64,000 nucleotides of DNA, taken from Thermohalobaculum sp039822785. GTDB taxonomy: Bacteria; Pseudomonadota; Alphaproteobacteria; Rhodobacterales; Rhodobacteraceae. The stretch covers positions 248,001 through 312,000 of the forward strand of contig JBCBMO010000005.1 in assembly GCA_039822785.1 (NCBI GenBank). The letters are read 5' to 3'. Shown piece by piece: positions 33,835 to 42,160 of this stretch. Below the pieces are notes generated by a model that saw nothing but the letters and a program-made list of their open reading frames with translations, was not told the DNA's origin and did not search any database. The translations under genes were made by a program, and so were the position numbers. How positions within the stretch are numbered: the first letter of the stretch is position 1; each line of letters opens with the position of its first letter.

Positions 33835-34752
33835 ATGGGCGAGCGTCGCGCCCCCGCGGTGACCATCGTCACCGGTCTATCGGGCGCGGGGCGCACCACC
33901 GCCATCAACGCCTTTGAGGATCTGGGCTACGAGGCGCTCAACAACTTTCCGATCGGCCTGATCGAGACGCTGGTGAGCGATGACGCGCCGACGAGCCGGC
34001 CCATCGCCATCGGGATCGAAACCCGCACCCGCGGATTCTCGTCGAAGGCCCTCGCCGAGGTCATCGCCGAACTGCGCGCGCGGCTGGAGCATGCGCGGGT
34101 GCTGCTCTTGTTCCTTGACAGTGACGACACGGTCCTGTCGCGCCGGTTCTCCGAGACCCGGCGGCGCCATCCCCTGGCCCCGGCCGAGGACGTGGAGACC
34201 GGCATCCTGCGCGAGCGGGAGCTTTTGGCCGAACTGCGCGGTCAGGCGGACATCGTGATCGATACGACCGCGCTCAGCCCGCATGACCTGAAGCGGGAGA
34301 TCGGATCGCGCTTCGGCCCCGCAGCAACGCTCGAACGTCCAGGCGCCTCGCCAGGCTCGGCGGGCCTTGCCGTCACGGTGAACTCCTTTAGCTATCGCCG
34401 CGGCGTTCCAGCCGGCTGTGACGTGGTGATCGATGTGCGTTTCCTCTCGAACCCCTATTGGGTAGCCGTCCTGCGGGAGAGAGACGGGCGCGACCCGGCG
34501 GTGCAGGCGCATGTGAGTGCTGATCGGCGGTACGCGGAGTTCTTCGAGCGGCTGGCGTCGCTCATGATGCTGCTCCTGCCGGCCTACGCGGAGGAAGGGA
34601 AGGTCTATTTCTCCATCGCGCTCGGGTGCACCGGCGGCCGCCATCGTTCGGTCACGGTCGCGGAGAAGCTGGTCGAGCGACTAGGTGAAACCGGATGGCC
34701 GGCCGTGGTCCGCCACCGTGAGTTGGAACGGATGGCCGGGCGCGGCGGTTAG
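33835..34752 (+). CDS. rapZ: RNase adapter protein RapZ
   Basis: Nucleotide- and RNA-binding protein; in enterics it guides RNase E to the GlmZ small RNA. The N-terminal Walker A reads GLSGAGRTT, with Arg20 replacing the usual Lys. The Walker B-like strand is RVLLLFLDSDD. The C-terminal domain ends with IALGCTGGRHRSVTVAEKL, the family's conserved basic loop. The frame has 305 residues. Clustering with hprK and ptsH is usual for the family. Whether it acts on a small RNA here is unknown. Confidence 0.93.
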   Translation: MGERRAPAVTIVTGLSGAGRTTAINAFEDLGYEALNNFPIGLIETLVSDDAPTSRPIAIGIETRTRGFSSKALAEVIAELRARLEHARVLLLFLDSDDTVLSRRFSETRRRHPLAPAEDVETGILRERELLAELRGQADIVIDTTALSPHDLKREIGSRFGPAATLERPGASPGSAGLAVTVNSFSYRRGVPAGCDVVIDVRFLSNPYWVAVLRERDGRDPAVQAHVSADRRYAEFFERLASLMMLLLPAYAEEGKVYFSIALGCTGGRHRSVTVAEKLVERLGETGWPAVVRHRELERMAGRGG

Positions 34753-34824
34753 GCGCCGTCGCGGTCGATTTCTGGGGCGGGATCGCGGGTAGCCAGTGGC
34801 GCAGCGGGCAGTAAGGTGAGCGGC

Positions 34825-35358
34825 ATGACGAACGACCCCCAACACATGCACGACAGCCCGGCAGCGGCTGACATGGCGACCGATCCTGGCCCAGGCGATG
34901 CCCCGGGCGATACCCCAGGCGATCCTTCGAGCCCCGAGCCCGCCGCCAAGAACCGGATCGGGGTCGTGATCGTCGCGCACGGCTCCCTGGCTGCGGCCCT
35001 GCTGGCCGCGACTGAACATGTCGTGGGCCCGCAAACCGGGATCAGCGCCATCGCCATCGAGCCCACTGACGACCTGCGCGAGCGCCAGCGCGAGATCAAT
35101 GCGGCGGTCGAGGCGGTCGAGACCGGCGCCGGGGTGATCCTGGTGACCGACATGTTCGGGGGCACGCCGTCCAATCTCGCCCTCGGCGCCATGACTAGAC
35201 CGGGGATCGAGGTGATCTACGGCGCTAACCTGCCGCTTTTGGTGAAGCTCGCGAAGTGCCGCCGCCGCCCGCTGGAGGAGGCCGTGCACCACGCCCTGGC
35301 AGCGGGCGAGAAGTATATCGACAGCGCGGCGCGGATGCTCGAGCCGGACCCCTCCTGA
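34825..35358 (+). CDS. PTS mannose-type EIIA protein
   Basis: Phosphocarrier with the EIIA-Man fold, in an incomplete regulatory PTS. The active His is His52 in VVIVAHGSLAAALL, and DMFGGTPSNLAL is the second conserved loop. The start is ATG 34825 with AAGG eight bases upstream; a GTG at 34816 lacks support. The first 42 residues are a Pro/Gly/Asp-rich extension with PGD repeats before the fold begins, absent in most homologues. No sugar-specific IIB/IIC is nearby, which supports a regulatory role. Confidence 0.9.
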   Translation: MTNDPQHMHDSPAAADMATDPGPGDAPGDTPGDPSSPEPAAKNRIGVVIVAHGSLAAALLAATEHVVGPQTGISAIAIEPTDDLRERQREINAAVEAVETGAGVILVTDMFGGTPSNLALGAMTRPGIEVIYGANLPLLVKLAKCRRRPLEEAVHHALAAGEKYIDSAARMLEPDPS

Positions 35359-35379
35359 CCCCACCGGGTGCCCTCCCGC

Positions 35380-35649
35380 ATGCCGCATGCCATCCTGCCC
35401 ATCCTCAACGCCAAGGGCCTGCACGCCCGCGCTTCGGCCAAATTCGTCGAGACGGTGGAGCGGTTCGACGCCACCGCCCGCGTCAGCCGCGAGGGCCAGA
35501 GCGTGATGGGCGACAGCATCATGGGGCTGCTCATGCTCGCGGCCGCCCAGGGCACCGAGATCGAGGTGCAGACGGACGGCGCGGAGGCCGAGGCCCTGCT
35601 CGCCGCGCTCAGTACCCTGGTCGGCCAGCGCTTCGGAGAGGACGCGTAA
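35380..35649 (+). CDS. ptsH: Phosphocarrier protein HPr
   Basis: Small phosphocarrier of the PTS. With the ATG at 35380 the phospho-accepting His falls at position 15 (GLHARASAKF) and the regulatory Ser at position 46 (MGDSIMGLL), exactly the family numbering, so this start is chosen over the GTG at 35368. Length 89. It is the substrate of HprK encoded upstream and donor to the EIIA beside it. EI is not in the window. Confidence 0.94.
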   Translation: MPHAILPILNAKGLHARASAKFVETVERFDATARVSREGQSVMGDSIMGLLMLAAAQGTEIEVQTDGAEAEALLAALSTLVGQRFGEDA

Positions 35650-35652
35650 GCG

Positions 35653-36294
35653 CTAGAAGCTGACCAGCCGGCCCTCAGCGGCGCAGGCCTCTCGCGCGGG
35701 ACAGCCCACCAGGTGGTCGTTCACCATCCCCGTCGCCTGCATGAAGGCGTAGACGATCACCGGGCCGCAGAACTTGAACCCGGCCTGCTTCAGCGCCTTC
35801 GACATCGCCTCGCTCTGAGGGGTCTTGACCGGCACATCGGCCATGCTGAGCGGCGCGCTCTGCAGTGGGCTTCCGTCGACGAAATCCCAGAGGAACCGGT
35901 CGAAGCCTGTCCGCGCCTCGATCTCCAGATAGGCCCGGGCGTTGCCGATGGTCGCCTCGATCTTGGCGCGCGACCGCACGATGCCCGGATCGCCGAGGAG
36001 CCGTGTCACCTCCGGTTCCCCCCAGGTGGCGATCACAGCCGGTTCGAACCCGGCGAAGGCCTGCCGAAAGGCCTCGCGCTTGCGCAGAATGGTGATCCAG
36101 GCGAGCCCCGCCTGGAAGCCATCCAGGATCAGTTTCTCCCAGAGCGCACGGGAGTCCGTCTCCGGCCGGCCCCACTCGTCGTCGTGGTAGGCGACATAGT
36201 CGGGGGCGTCGCCGCACCAGGGACATCGCCCCGTCGTCTGGCCTTCATCAATTTTGTTCACGGTTCGTCCAGCATTCCAGGGCACGTTGGCCAT
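35653..36294 (-). CDS. tag: DNA-3-methyladenine glycosylase I
   Basis: Excises 3-methyladenine from alkylated DNA. Features: the zinc-site Cys residues in GRCPWCGDAPDYVAYHDDEWGRP, the helix-hairpin-helix-type core WITILRKREAFRQAF, and the C-terminal FCGPVIVYAFMQATGMVNDHLVGC with the remaining metal ligands. The start is ATG 36294 (213 residues), slightly longer than the E. coli enzyme. No clear ribosome site is visible. It converges with ptsH, leaving three bases between stops. Confidence 0.92.
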   Translation of the reverse strand: MANVPWNAGRTVNKIDEGQTTGRCPWCGDAPDYVAYHDDEWGRPETDSRALWEKLILDGFQAGLAWITILRKREAFRQAFAGFEPAVIATWGEPEVTRLLGDPGIVRSRAKIEATIGNARAYLEIEARTGFDRFLWDFVDGSPLQSAPLSMADVPVKTPQSEAMSKALKQAGFKFCGPVIVYAFMQATGMVNDHLVGCPAREACAAEGRLVSF

Positions 36295-36409
36295 AGTGAA
36301 AAACCAGAAGGGACAATCGCCGACCGCGTGCACGACGGCCAGTGTCTTTCCTCCTGGCATCTCCCCTAAGCGCCGGTTGCGTTGTCCCGCCATGGTGGAG
36401 ACCGGAACA

Positions 36410-37672
36410 ATGAGCCTTGGTGCAGACCTAGCTATCGACGACATGCCGACGGCGGATGCGCCCGTGCACGGGCTCGTCCTGCTCGAGATCGACGACTTCG
36501 GGACGATCGAGGATCTCTACGGTGAGAGCCTGGCCAGCGGGATCATCTTCTGCACCGAGACCTGCCTCTGGCCGCTCCTTCCCGACGGCAGCGGCACCTG
36601 GCACGCTGCGCGGGGGCAATTCGCGATCAGCATGCCCAACACCTCGGAGCGGGCCTTGACCGCCCTGGCGGAGGGGTTGCAGCAGGCGGTGGCAGCGAAC
36701 ACGCACCACACGCCGCAGGGACCGGTCTCGATCACGGCCTCCGCCGGCGTCGCCATCGCCGCCGCGGACCGGCTGACCGAGCTTGGCCCCGCCGCCCGCC
36801 GGGCGTTGAGCGCCGCGCAATCCGGCGGTCGGGGCAGGCTGGCGACGCGCCGGACGGGGGAGGATGGGGTGGCGACGCTGCAGCGCCGGGCGGAGCGGGC
36901 GATCTACCGCGGGGCGATCCAGATGGTCTTCCTGCCGGTGCACGCCGCCTATGGCACCGGACCCATTGCCTGGCGGGAGTGCTTGGTTCGACTGCCGAAC
37001 GACGGGGCCGCGCAGGTGCCGGCGGCGGATTTCGTCCCGCATCTCTCGGCCACCGGCCATATCGCCGCGCTGGACCGGCTGATCCTCAAACGTGCAGCGG
37101 CCCTGCTCGCGGGACGACCGCTGCTGCGCCTGTCGATCAACCTCGGTGCGGGCACCCTCTCGGCCGATGGGTTCCTGGAACGACTGGCGAGCCTTGCCCG
37201 CAATGACGCCGGTCTGGTCGGCCGCCTGATCCTGGAGATTCGGGCGCCCGATGCCATCGCCGACCCGGCGCGTGCCGCGGGTTTCATCGACCGGGTTCGG
37301 GGGCTGAGTGCCGCGGTCGCCTTCGACGGCATCTGCGCCGAGCCGGAGGCATCGGCGCAGGACGAGCGCATGCTCCTGTCGCGCTTCCGCCCCGACTTCG
37401 TGAAGATCCCCTTCACCGATCAGGTGAAATCGCCGGTGCACCGCAGCGCCCTGATCGCGGAAGCGCTGGACAGCGACATCGGCGTCGTCGCCAGCCATGT
37501 GGACAGCACGACCCAATTGATCACGGCCAAGGCGCTAGGCGCGCACTATCTTCAAGGATGGGCCGTCGCCACGGCGGAGGATACCTTGCCGCGCGCTGCC
37601 GAAGCCGACCAACCCACAGCGGCGACGCCGGTCGCCATCAGCACCGACACCCGCCACACCAACGTCGGCTAG
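36410..37672 (+). CDS. Degenerate GGDEF-EAL protein, probable c-di-GMP-related effector
   Basis: A 420-residue protein with an N-terminal GGDEF-like domain (about 15-150) and a C-terminal EAL domain (about 170-395). Both look inactive: the GGDEF loop position reads RGQFAI, EAL reads ECL, the paired metal Asp motif DDFG is FDGI, and the late AEGVE Glu is replaced in ASHVDST. The basic FVKIPF and GAHYLQGW remain. It likely binds a nucleotide or protein rather than turning over c-di-GMP. The start at 36410 has GGAG nine bases upstream. Divergent from tag. No signal peptide or membrane helix. Confidence 0.8.
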   Translation: MSLGADLAIDDMPTADAPVHGLVLLEIDDFGTIEDLYGESLASGIIFCTETCLWPLLPDGSGTWHAARGQFAISMPNTSERALTALAEGLQQAVAANTHHTPQGPVSITASAGVAIAAADRLTELGPAARRALSAAQSGGRGRLATRRTGEDGVATLQRRAERAIYRGAIQMVFLPVHAAYGTGPIAWRECLVRLPNDGAAQVPAADFVPHLSATGHIAALDRLILKRAAALLAGRPLLRLSINLGAGTLSADGFLERLASLARNDAGLVGRLILEIRAPDAIADPARAAGFIDRVRGLSAAVAFDGICAEPEASAQDERMLLSRFRPDFVKIPFTDQVKSPVHRSALIAEALDSDIGVVASHVDSTTQLITAKALGAHYLQGWAVATAEDTLPRAAEADQPTAATPVAISTDTRHTNVG

Positions 37673-37684
37673 GCGGCCGCGGCG

Positions 37685-38320
37685 TCACTCCCGGCCGCGG
37701 GTCAGCTTTTCGATCTGAGCGCGCATCTCGCTGAGCTGGCGCTGCATCTTGTCGAGGTCCTCAGCCCGCTGATCCGGGTTGTCGTCCTTCGCCGGCGCTT
37801 CCTCCGCCACACCGTTCGGCACGGCCCCGGGCGCCGTCGCGCCAAAGGGCGTCCACAGCCTGAAGGCCTGCTCGAAGAACTCCATGTTCTGGCGGGTCAG
37901 CGCCTCGAAGTTCTGGATCGCGGGATTATTGCCGAAGGTCGCGCGCATCCGCTCCTGGTTCTGAGCGAAGGCCTCCATCGACGCATCGAGGTAGGTGGGC
38001 ACTACCGACTGCAGCGTGTCCCCATAGAGCCGGATCAACTGGCGCAGGAAGTTCGTGGGCAGCATGTTATGGCCCTTCGACTCTTCCTCGAAGATGATCT
38101 GCGTCAGCACGGAATGGGTGATTTCCTCCCCGCTCTTGGCGTCGAAGACGGCAAAGTCCTCACCGTCGCGGACCATCTTCGCCAAATCATCGAGGGTCAC
38201 GTAAGTACTGCGTGCCGTGTTATACAAACGGCGATTGGCATACTTCTTGATGACCACGCGGGCCGACGCCGCATCGTCGCCAGCCTTAGCGCGACCGGAC
38301 GGCTTCTTTGCCATGGCCAC
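37685..38320 (-). CDS. phaR: PHA synthesis repressor PhaR
   Basis: DNA- and granule-binding repressor of PHA genes. The N-terminal domain IKKYANRRLYNTARSTYVTLDDLAKMVRDGEDFAVFDAKSGEEIT is diagnostic, followed by the second conserved domain with LTQIIFEEES and the PTNFLRQLIRLYGD segment. The C-terminus is a charged coiled-coil-like tail from about residue 180. A GTG start at 38320 is well spaced from AAGGAA; an ATG two codons later is possible. It is divergent from phaA, so the shared 381-base gap is its likely operator region. Confidence 0.94.
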   Translation of the reverse strand: MAMAKKPSGRAKAGDDAASARVVIKKYANRRLYNTARSTYVTLDDLAKMVRDGEDFAVFDAKSGEEITHSVLTQIIFEEESKGHNMLPTNFLRQLIRLYGDTLQSVVPTYLDASMEAFAQNQERMRATFGNNPAIQNFEALTRQNMEFFEQAFRLWTPFGATAPGAVPNGVAEEAPAKDDNPDQRAEDLDKMQRQLSEMRAQIEKLTRGRE

Positions 38321-38701
38321 AGGCAGATTCCTTTCCCGGTATTATTAGTCTTTGCAGCGCACAGTGGCACTCTGCCCTCGTGAGGGCAACAGGCGGGTCC
38401 GCGAAAAGCGCAACACTAGACCGCGAGCCAGCAAAGAATTTTCCGTTAGTAGGAATTCGAAACCAAAGTTGGCGATCATGACGCACGGTGGCGGGGTAGA
38501 CGCTCTGCCCGCTTTTGTTAGGTTCGCGACCGCTACTCCCGGATGCGCGCGCGCCACTTCCCGTACCGGCCCTTGCGTCACCCGGAATTGGCCGCATGAT
38601 GCCGCCGCCCATCCAGGGCGCCGGACGCCTGCGCCAGATGGCGCGCCGTCGACCCCCCCGCCCTCAGAGGGGCAGACAGCACGGGGAAACAGGAGCTTTC
38701 C
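38321..38701. promoter_or_regulatory. phaR-phaA divergent control region
   Basis: This 381-base gap holds no supported gene. TGC-AGC-GCA (38353-38361) resembles the TGC-N3-GCA core of PhaR sites described in Paracoccus and lies 32 bases before phaR, consistent with autorepression. A comparatively A/T-rich stretch around 38420-38480 could hold promoters. The phaA-proximal 100 bases are GC-rich and featureless. Confidence 0.45.
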
Positions 38702-39877
38702 ATGACCAACGTTGTCATCGCATCCGCCGCCCGCACCCCGGTCGGCTCGTTCAATGGTGCCTTCGCCAGTCTCGCGGCCCACGACCTGGGCGTCGTTGCG
38801 ATCAAGGCCGCGCTCGAGCGCGCCGGCGTCGAGGCGGCGGACGTCTCAGAGACCATTTTGGGCCAGGTGCTCACGGCAGCCCAGGGCCAGAACCCCGCCC
38901 GCCAGGCGCATATCAATGCCGGCCTGCCCGAGGGCGCGGCAGCCTGGGGCATCAACCAGGTCTGCGGCTCGGGCCTGCGCGCGGTGGCGCTGGGGGCCCA
39001 GCACATCGCCCTGGGCGACGCGGGGATCGTGGTGGCCGGCGGGCAGGAGAGCATGAGCCGCTCGACCCATGCAGCCCTAATGCGCCCGGGGCAAAAGATG
39101 GGCGACATGCAGTTCATCGATACCATGATCCGCGACGGGCTGTGGGATGCCTTCAACGGCTACCACATGGGCACCACGGCCGAGAACGTGGCCGGGCAGT
39201 GGCAGATCAGCCGCGAGACCCAGGACGAGTTTGCGCTCGCGAGCCAGAACAAGGCCGAGGCAGCGCAGAAGGCCGGTAAATTCGCCGACGAGATCGCGCC
39301 CGTGACGGTCAGCACCCGCAAGGGCGACATCGTCACCGAGCATGACGAGTACATCCGCCATGGTGCCACGATCGAGGGGATGCAGAAGCTGCGCCCCGCG
39401 TTCTCCAAGGACGGCACGGTGACGGCGGCCAATGCCTCCGGCATCAACGATGGCGCGGCGGTGACCCTGCTCATGAGCGCCGAGGAAGCCGAGAAGCGTG
39501 GGATCGAGCCGCTCGCCCGCATCGTCAGCTACGCCACCGCGGGCGTCGACCCCAAGATCATGGGCACCGGTCCCATCCCCGCCAGCCGCAAGGCGCTGGA
39601 GAAGGCCGGCTGGAAGGTCGAGGACCTGGATCTGGTCGAGGCCAACGAGGCCTTCGCCGCCCAGGCCTGTGCCGTGAACAAGGACATGGGCTGGGATCCG
39701 TCGATCGTGAACGTGAACGGCGGCGCCATCGCGATCGGTCACCCCATCGGTGCCTCGGGCTGCCGCGTGCTGAACACCCTCTTGTTCGAGATGAAGCGCC
39801 GCGACGCCAAGAAGGGGCTCGCCACCCTCTGCATCGGCGGCGGCATGGGCGTTGCCCTCTGCGTCGAGCGCCCCTGA
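38702..39877 (+). CDS. phaA: Acetyl-CoA C-acetyltransferase (beta-ketothiolase)
   Basis: Condenses two acetyl-CoA to acetoacetyl-CoA, the first step of PHB synthesis. The catalytic triad is complete: Cys88 in NQVCGSGLRAV, His347 in GGAIAIGHPIGASG and Cys377 in TLCIGGGMGVA. The frame has 391 residues, standard for biosynthetic thiolases. It is followed 200 bases later by phaB on the same strand. A stable hairpin lies between them, so phaB may be partly uncoupled. Confidence 0.96.
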   Translation: MTNVVIASAARTPVGSFNGAFASLAAHDLGVVAIKAALERAGVEAADVSETILGQVLTAAQGQNPARQAHINAGLPEGAAAWGINQVCGSGLRAVALGAQHIALGDAGIVVAGGQESMSRSTHAALMRPGQKMGDMQFIDTMIRDGLWDAFNGYHMGTTAENVAGQWQISRETQDEFALASQNKAEAAQKAGKFADEIAPVTVSTRKGDIVTEHDEYIRHGATIEGMQKLRPAFSKDGTVTAANASGINDGAAVTLLMSAEEAEKRGIEPLARIVSYATAGVDPKIMGTGPIPASRKALEKAGWKVEDLDLVEANEAFAAQACAVNKDMGWDPSIVNVNGGAIAIGHPIGASGCRVLNTLLFEMKRRDAKKGLATLCIGGGMGVALCVERP

Positions 39878-39889
39878 CACGGTGACTAA

Positions 39890-39916
39890 CGCAGGGCAGG
39901 CACCGCTTGCCCTGCG
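39890..39916 (+). terminator. Hairpin between phaA and phaB
   Basis: CGCAGGGCA (39890-39898) and TGCCCTGCG (39908-39916) form a perfect nine-base-pair stem with a nine-base loop, 12 bases after the phaA stop. No T-run follows, so it may act as an mRNA-stability or partial-attenuation element rather than a full terminator. Confidence 0.45.
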
Positions 39917-40077
39917 GCATCGCCGGTAGCTTGTCATGGATCAATGATCCTTGCGCGGCCCGTTCCTAGATGCGGGCCGAACCCGGCGGGGCCGATCGAC
40001 GACCGGCCCCCGCCCCACAAACCAACCCGGCGCCACATCCCCGAAAGGCGCCCTCTCAAGACCCAGGAGGAGACAGC

Positions 40078-40800
40078 ATGGGACGCGTGGCACTGGTCAC
40101 CGGCGGCAGCCGCGGCATCGGCGCATCCATCTCGAAGGCGCTACAGGCGGAGGGCTACCAGGTCGCCGCCAACTATGCGGGCAACGACGAGGCGGCCTCG
40201 AAATTCACCGCTGAGACCGGCATCAAGACCTACAAGTGGTCTGTCGCCGACTATGAGGCATGCAAAGCGGGCGTTGCGCAGGTCGAGGCCGACCTTGGCC
40301 CCATCGATACCGTGGTCGCGAACGCCGGCATCACCCGCGACGCTCCTTTCCACCGCATGACGCTGGAGCAGTGGAACGAGGTCATCGCCACCAACCTGAA
40401 CGGTGTCTTCAACACCATCCACCCGGTCTGGGCCGGCATGCGGGAGCGCGGCTTCGGCCGTGTGATCGTCATCAGCTCGATCAATGGCCAGAAGGGCCAG
40501 TTCGGCCAGGTGAACTACGCCGCCACCAAGGCCGGCGATTTGGGCATCGTAAAGTCGCTGGCCCAGGAAGGGGCCGCCAAGGGCATCACGGCGAACGCGA
40601 TCTGCCCGGGCTACATCGCCACCGAGATGGTGATGGCGATCGACGAGAGCATCCGCGAGAAGATCATCAAGGGCATCCCGGCGGGCCGCTTGGGCGAGCC
40701 CGACGAGATCGCGCGCTGCGTGGTGTTCCTGGCCGACGAGAAGTCGGGCTTCGTCAACGGCTCGACGATCTCGGCCAACGGCGCCCAGTTCTTCGTCTGA
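40078..40800 (+). CDS. phaB: NADPH-dependent acetoacetyl-CoA reductase
   Basis: Reduces acetoacetyl-CoA to (R)-3-hydroxybutyryl-CoA. It is a short-chain dehydrogenase with the cofactor loop TGGSRGIG (residues 8-15), NAG at 82-84, and the catalytic Ser-Tyr147-Lys151 in SSINGQKGQFGQVNYAATKAG. Length 240 and the QFGQVNY context match PhaB rather than FabG. An AGGAGG ribosome site precedes the ATG. A strong terminator closes the unit. Confidence 0.95.
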   Translation: MGRVALVTGGSRGIGASISKALQAEGYQVAANYAGNDEAASKFTAETGIKTYKWSVADYEACKAGVAQVEADLGPIDTVVANAGITRDAPFHRMTLEQWNEVIATNLNGVFNTIHPVWAGMRERGFGRVIVISSINGQKGQFGQVNYAATKAGDLGIVKSLAQEGAAKGITANAICPGYIATEMVMAIDESIREKIIKGIPAGRLGEPDEIARCVVFLADEKSGFVNGSTISANGAQFFV

Positions 40801-40819
40801 TCAAGGCGACCGCGTTGAT

Positions 40820-40848
40820 AGGGGGCCGGCGTCTGGCGCCGGCCCTTT
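40820..40848 (+). terminator. Rho-independent terminator after phaB
   Basis: GGGCCGGCG (40823-40831) pairs with CGCCGGCCC (40837-40845) over a five-base loop, extended by wobble and A-T pairs, and is followed by TTTGT. It lies 20 bases after the phaB stop. Confidence 0.75.
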
Positions 40849-40863
40849 GTCGTCTCGGCCGTC

Positions 40864-41028
40864 TCAGGCGCTTCGTGCCCGGCCCGTCGGCACGGTGACA
40901 CCGGCGAACAGGGCCTTTGCCCCCAGCACCGCGGCACGGAGCAGGCGGCGTGTTTCCTCGGCGCGCAGGGTATGGGCGCGCTCGTCGTAGCGGCGGTAGT
41001 CCTGGGCAGTGATCCGGGTCTCGGTCAT
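40864..41028 (-). CDS. 54-residue basic protein
   Basis: A small gene with an excellent AGGAG ribosome site six bases before ATG 41028. The peptide begins MTETRITAQDYRRYDERAHTL and is helical and Arg-rich, with a short hydrophobic stretch (AAVLGAKALFAGVTV) near the end. It is divergent from a GcvA-type LysR gene, with 113 bases between starts. Start, stop and codon use (high GC at third positions) support a real gene. No function is recognised; similar small helical proteins occur beside LysR genes in this order. Confidence 0.65.
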   Translation of the reverse strand: MTETRITAQDYRRYDERAHTLRAEETRRLLRAAVLGAKALFAGVTVPTGRARSA

Positions 41029-41141
41029 GTCAGTCTCCTTTCACTGAAACCGCAGCCATCTGGCTTGGTCAGGAAGATGCGCGTTGCATGGCCTGGCGAC
41101 AAACGAGTAATGTCCAATGGTCAGATAAGGAAATTTGAACT

Positions 41142-42083
41142 GTGTACAGCCGCCTGCCACCGCTAACCGCCCTGCGCGCCTTCGAGGCGGCGGCCCGGCA
41201 TATGTCCTTTGCCAAGGCGGCGGAGGAGCTGCATGTCACGCCAGCCGCCCTCAGCTACCAGATCAAGACGCTGGAGGAGCATCTCGGCACCCAGCTCTTT
41301 CGGCGCATGAACCGCGCCGTCGCCCTGACCGAGGCGGGGGCGGCCCTCGCCCCCCGCGCCGGCGACGGTTTCGCCGCTCTGGCCGATGGCGTGCGGGCGG
41401 TCGAGCGGATCCGCGACGGGGCGGCGCTGACGGTGACGGCGGGCCCCGCCTTCACGGCGAAATGGCTTGCGCCGCGGTTCTTCCGCTTTGCCTCCGCCCA
41501 TCCAGAGATCGAGTTGCGCTTCGTCGCCTCCATGCGGGTGCTCGACTTCGACCGCGACGGGGTGGATGCGGCCGTGCGCTTCGGGCTCGAGACGCCTGGC
41601 GATCTCTACAGCGAGCCCCTGATCGACGAGTTCGTCGTGCCGCTGGCCACGCCCGAGGTCGCGGCGAGCCTGAGCACGCCGGAGGACATCGCCGCCGCCC
41701 CGCTGTTTCACGACGACAGCATAGCGTTCCTGCTGCCCCAGCTCGGCTGGCCTGCCTGGTTCGAGACCGCGGGCCTGGGCGATCGGCCGGAGGCGAAGCG
41801 GGGCGCGCGCTTCTCCAACGCCGACCACGCTATCGACGGTGCACTTGAGGGGGGCGGCGTCGCGCTCGCCCGCGGCTCGCTGATGGAGCGCGACTTTCGC
41901 GCCGGACGCCTCGTGGCCCCCATCAACCTCGGCCTTTGGATCGGCGGGGGCTACAGCTTTGTCTGCAAACAGGGCGCGCAGCAGGACCCGCGGATCGCCA
42001 CCTTGCTCGATTGGCTGCGCGAGGAGACGCGCAGCCTCGTCGCCCTGGCAGAGACCTTCGATTTGAGGACACTGCCGCGGTGA
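41142..42083 (+). CDS. LysR-family regulator, GcvA type
   Basis: A 313-residue regulator. The N-terminus YSRLPPLTALRAFEAAARHMSFAKAAEELHVTPAALSYQIKTLEEHLG matches the GcvA/AmpR subgroup, followed by QLFRRMNRAVALTEAG. It starts with GTG at 41142, with AAGGAA nine bases upstream. GcvA in enterics controls glycine cleavage, but no gcv gene is here, so the target is more likely the divergent 54-aa gene or an unlinked locus. Confidence 0.9.
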   Translation: MYSRLPPLTALRAFEAAARHMSFAKAAEELHVTPAALSYQIKTLEEHLGTQLFRRMNRAVALTEAGAALAPRAGDGFAALADGVRAVERIRDGAALTVTAGPAFTAKWLAPRFFRFASAHPEIELRFVASMRVLDFDRDGVDAAVRFGLETPGDLYSEPLIDEFVVPLATPEVAASLSTPEDIAAAPLFHDDSIAFLLPQLGWPAWFETAGLGDRPEAKRGARFSNADHAIDGALEGGGVALARGSLMERDFRAGRLVAPINLGLWIGGGYSFVCKQGAQQDPRIATLLDWLREETRSLVALAETFDLRTLPR

Positions 42084-42160
42084 GGCGCCCCTTCGGGTTT
42101 TGCCCAGCGCCGCATTCGCCTATGTGAGACCACCATGACGGCGCTGAGCGAGGTGAGGGG

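Noticed and set aside
36041..36060. GGTTCGAACCCGGC resembling a tRNA T-arm
   Set aside because: It lies inside tag, where it encodes AGFEPA in the enzyme; no acceptor stem or anticodon arm can be built around it.
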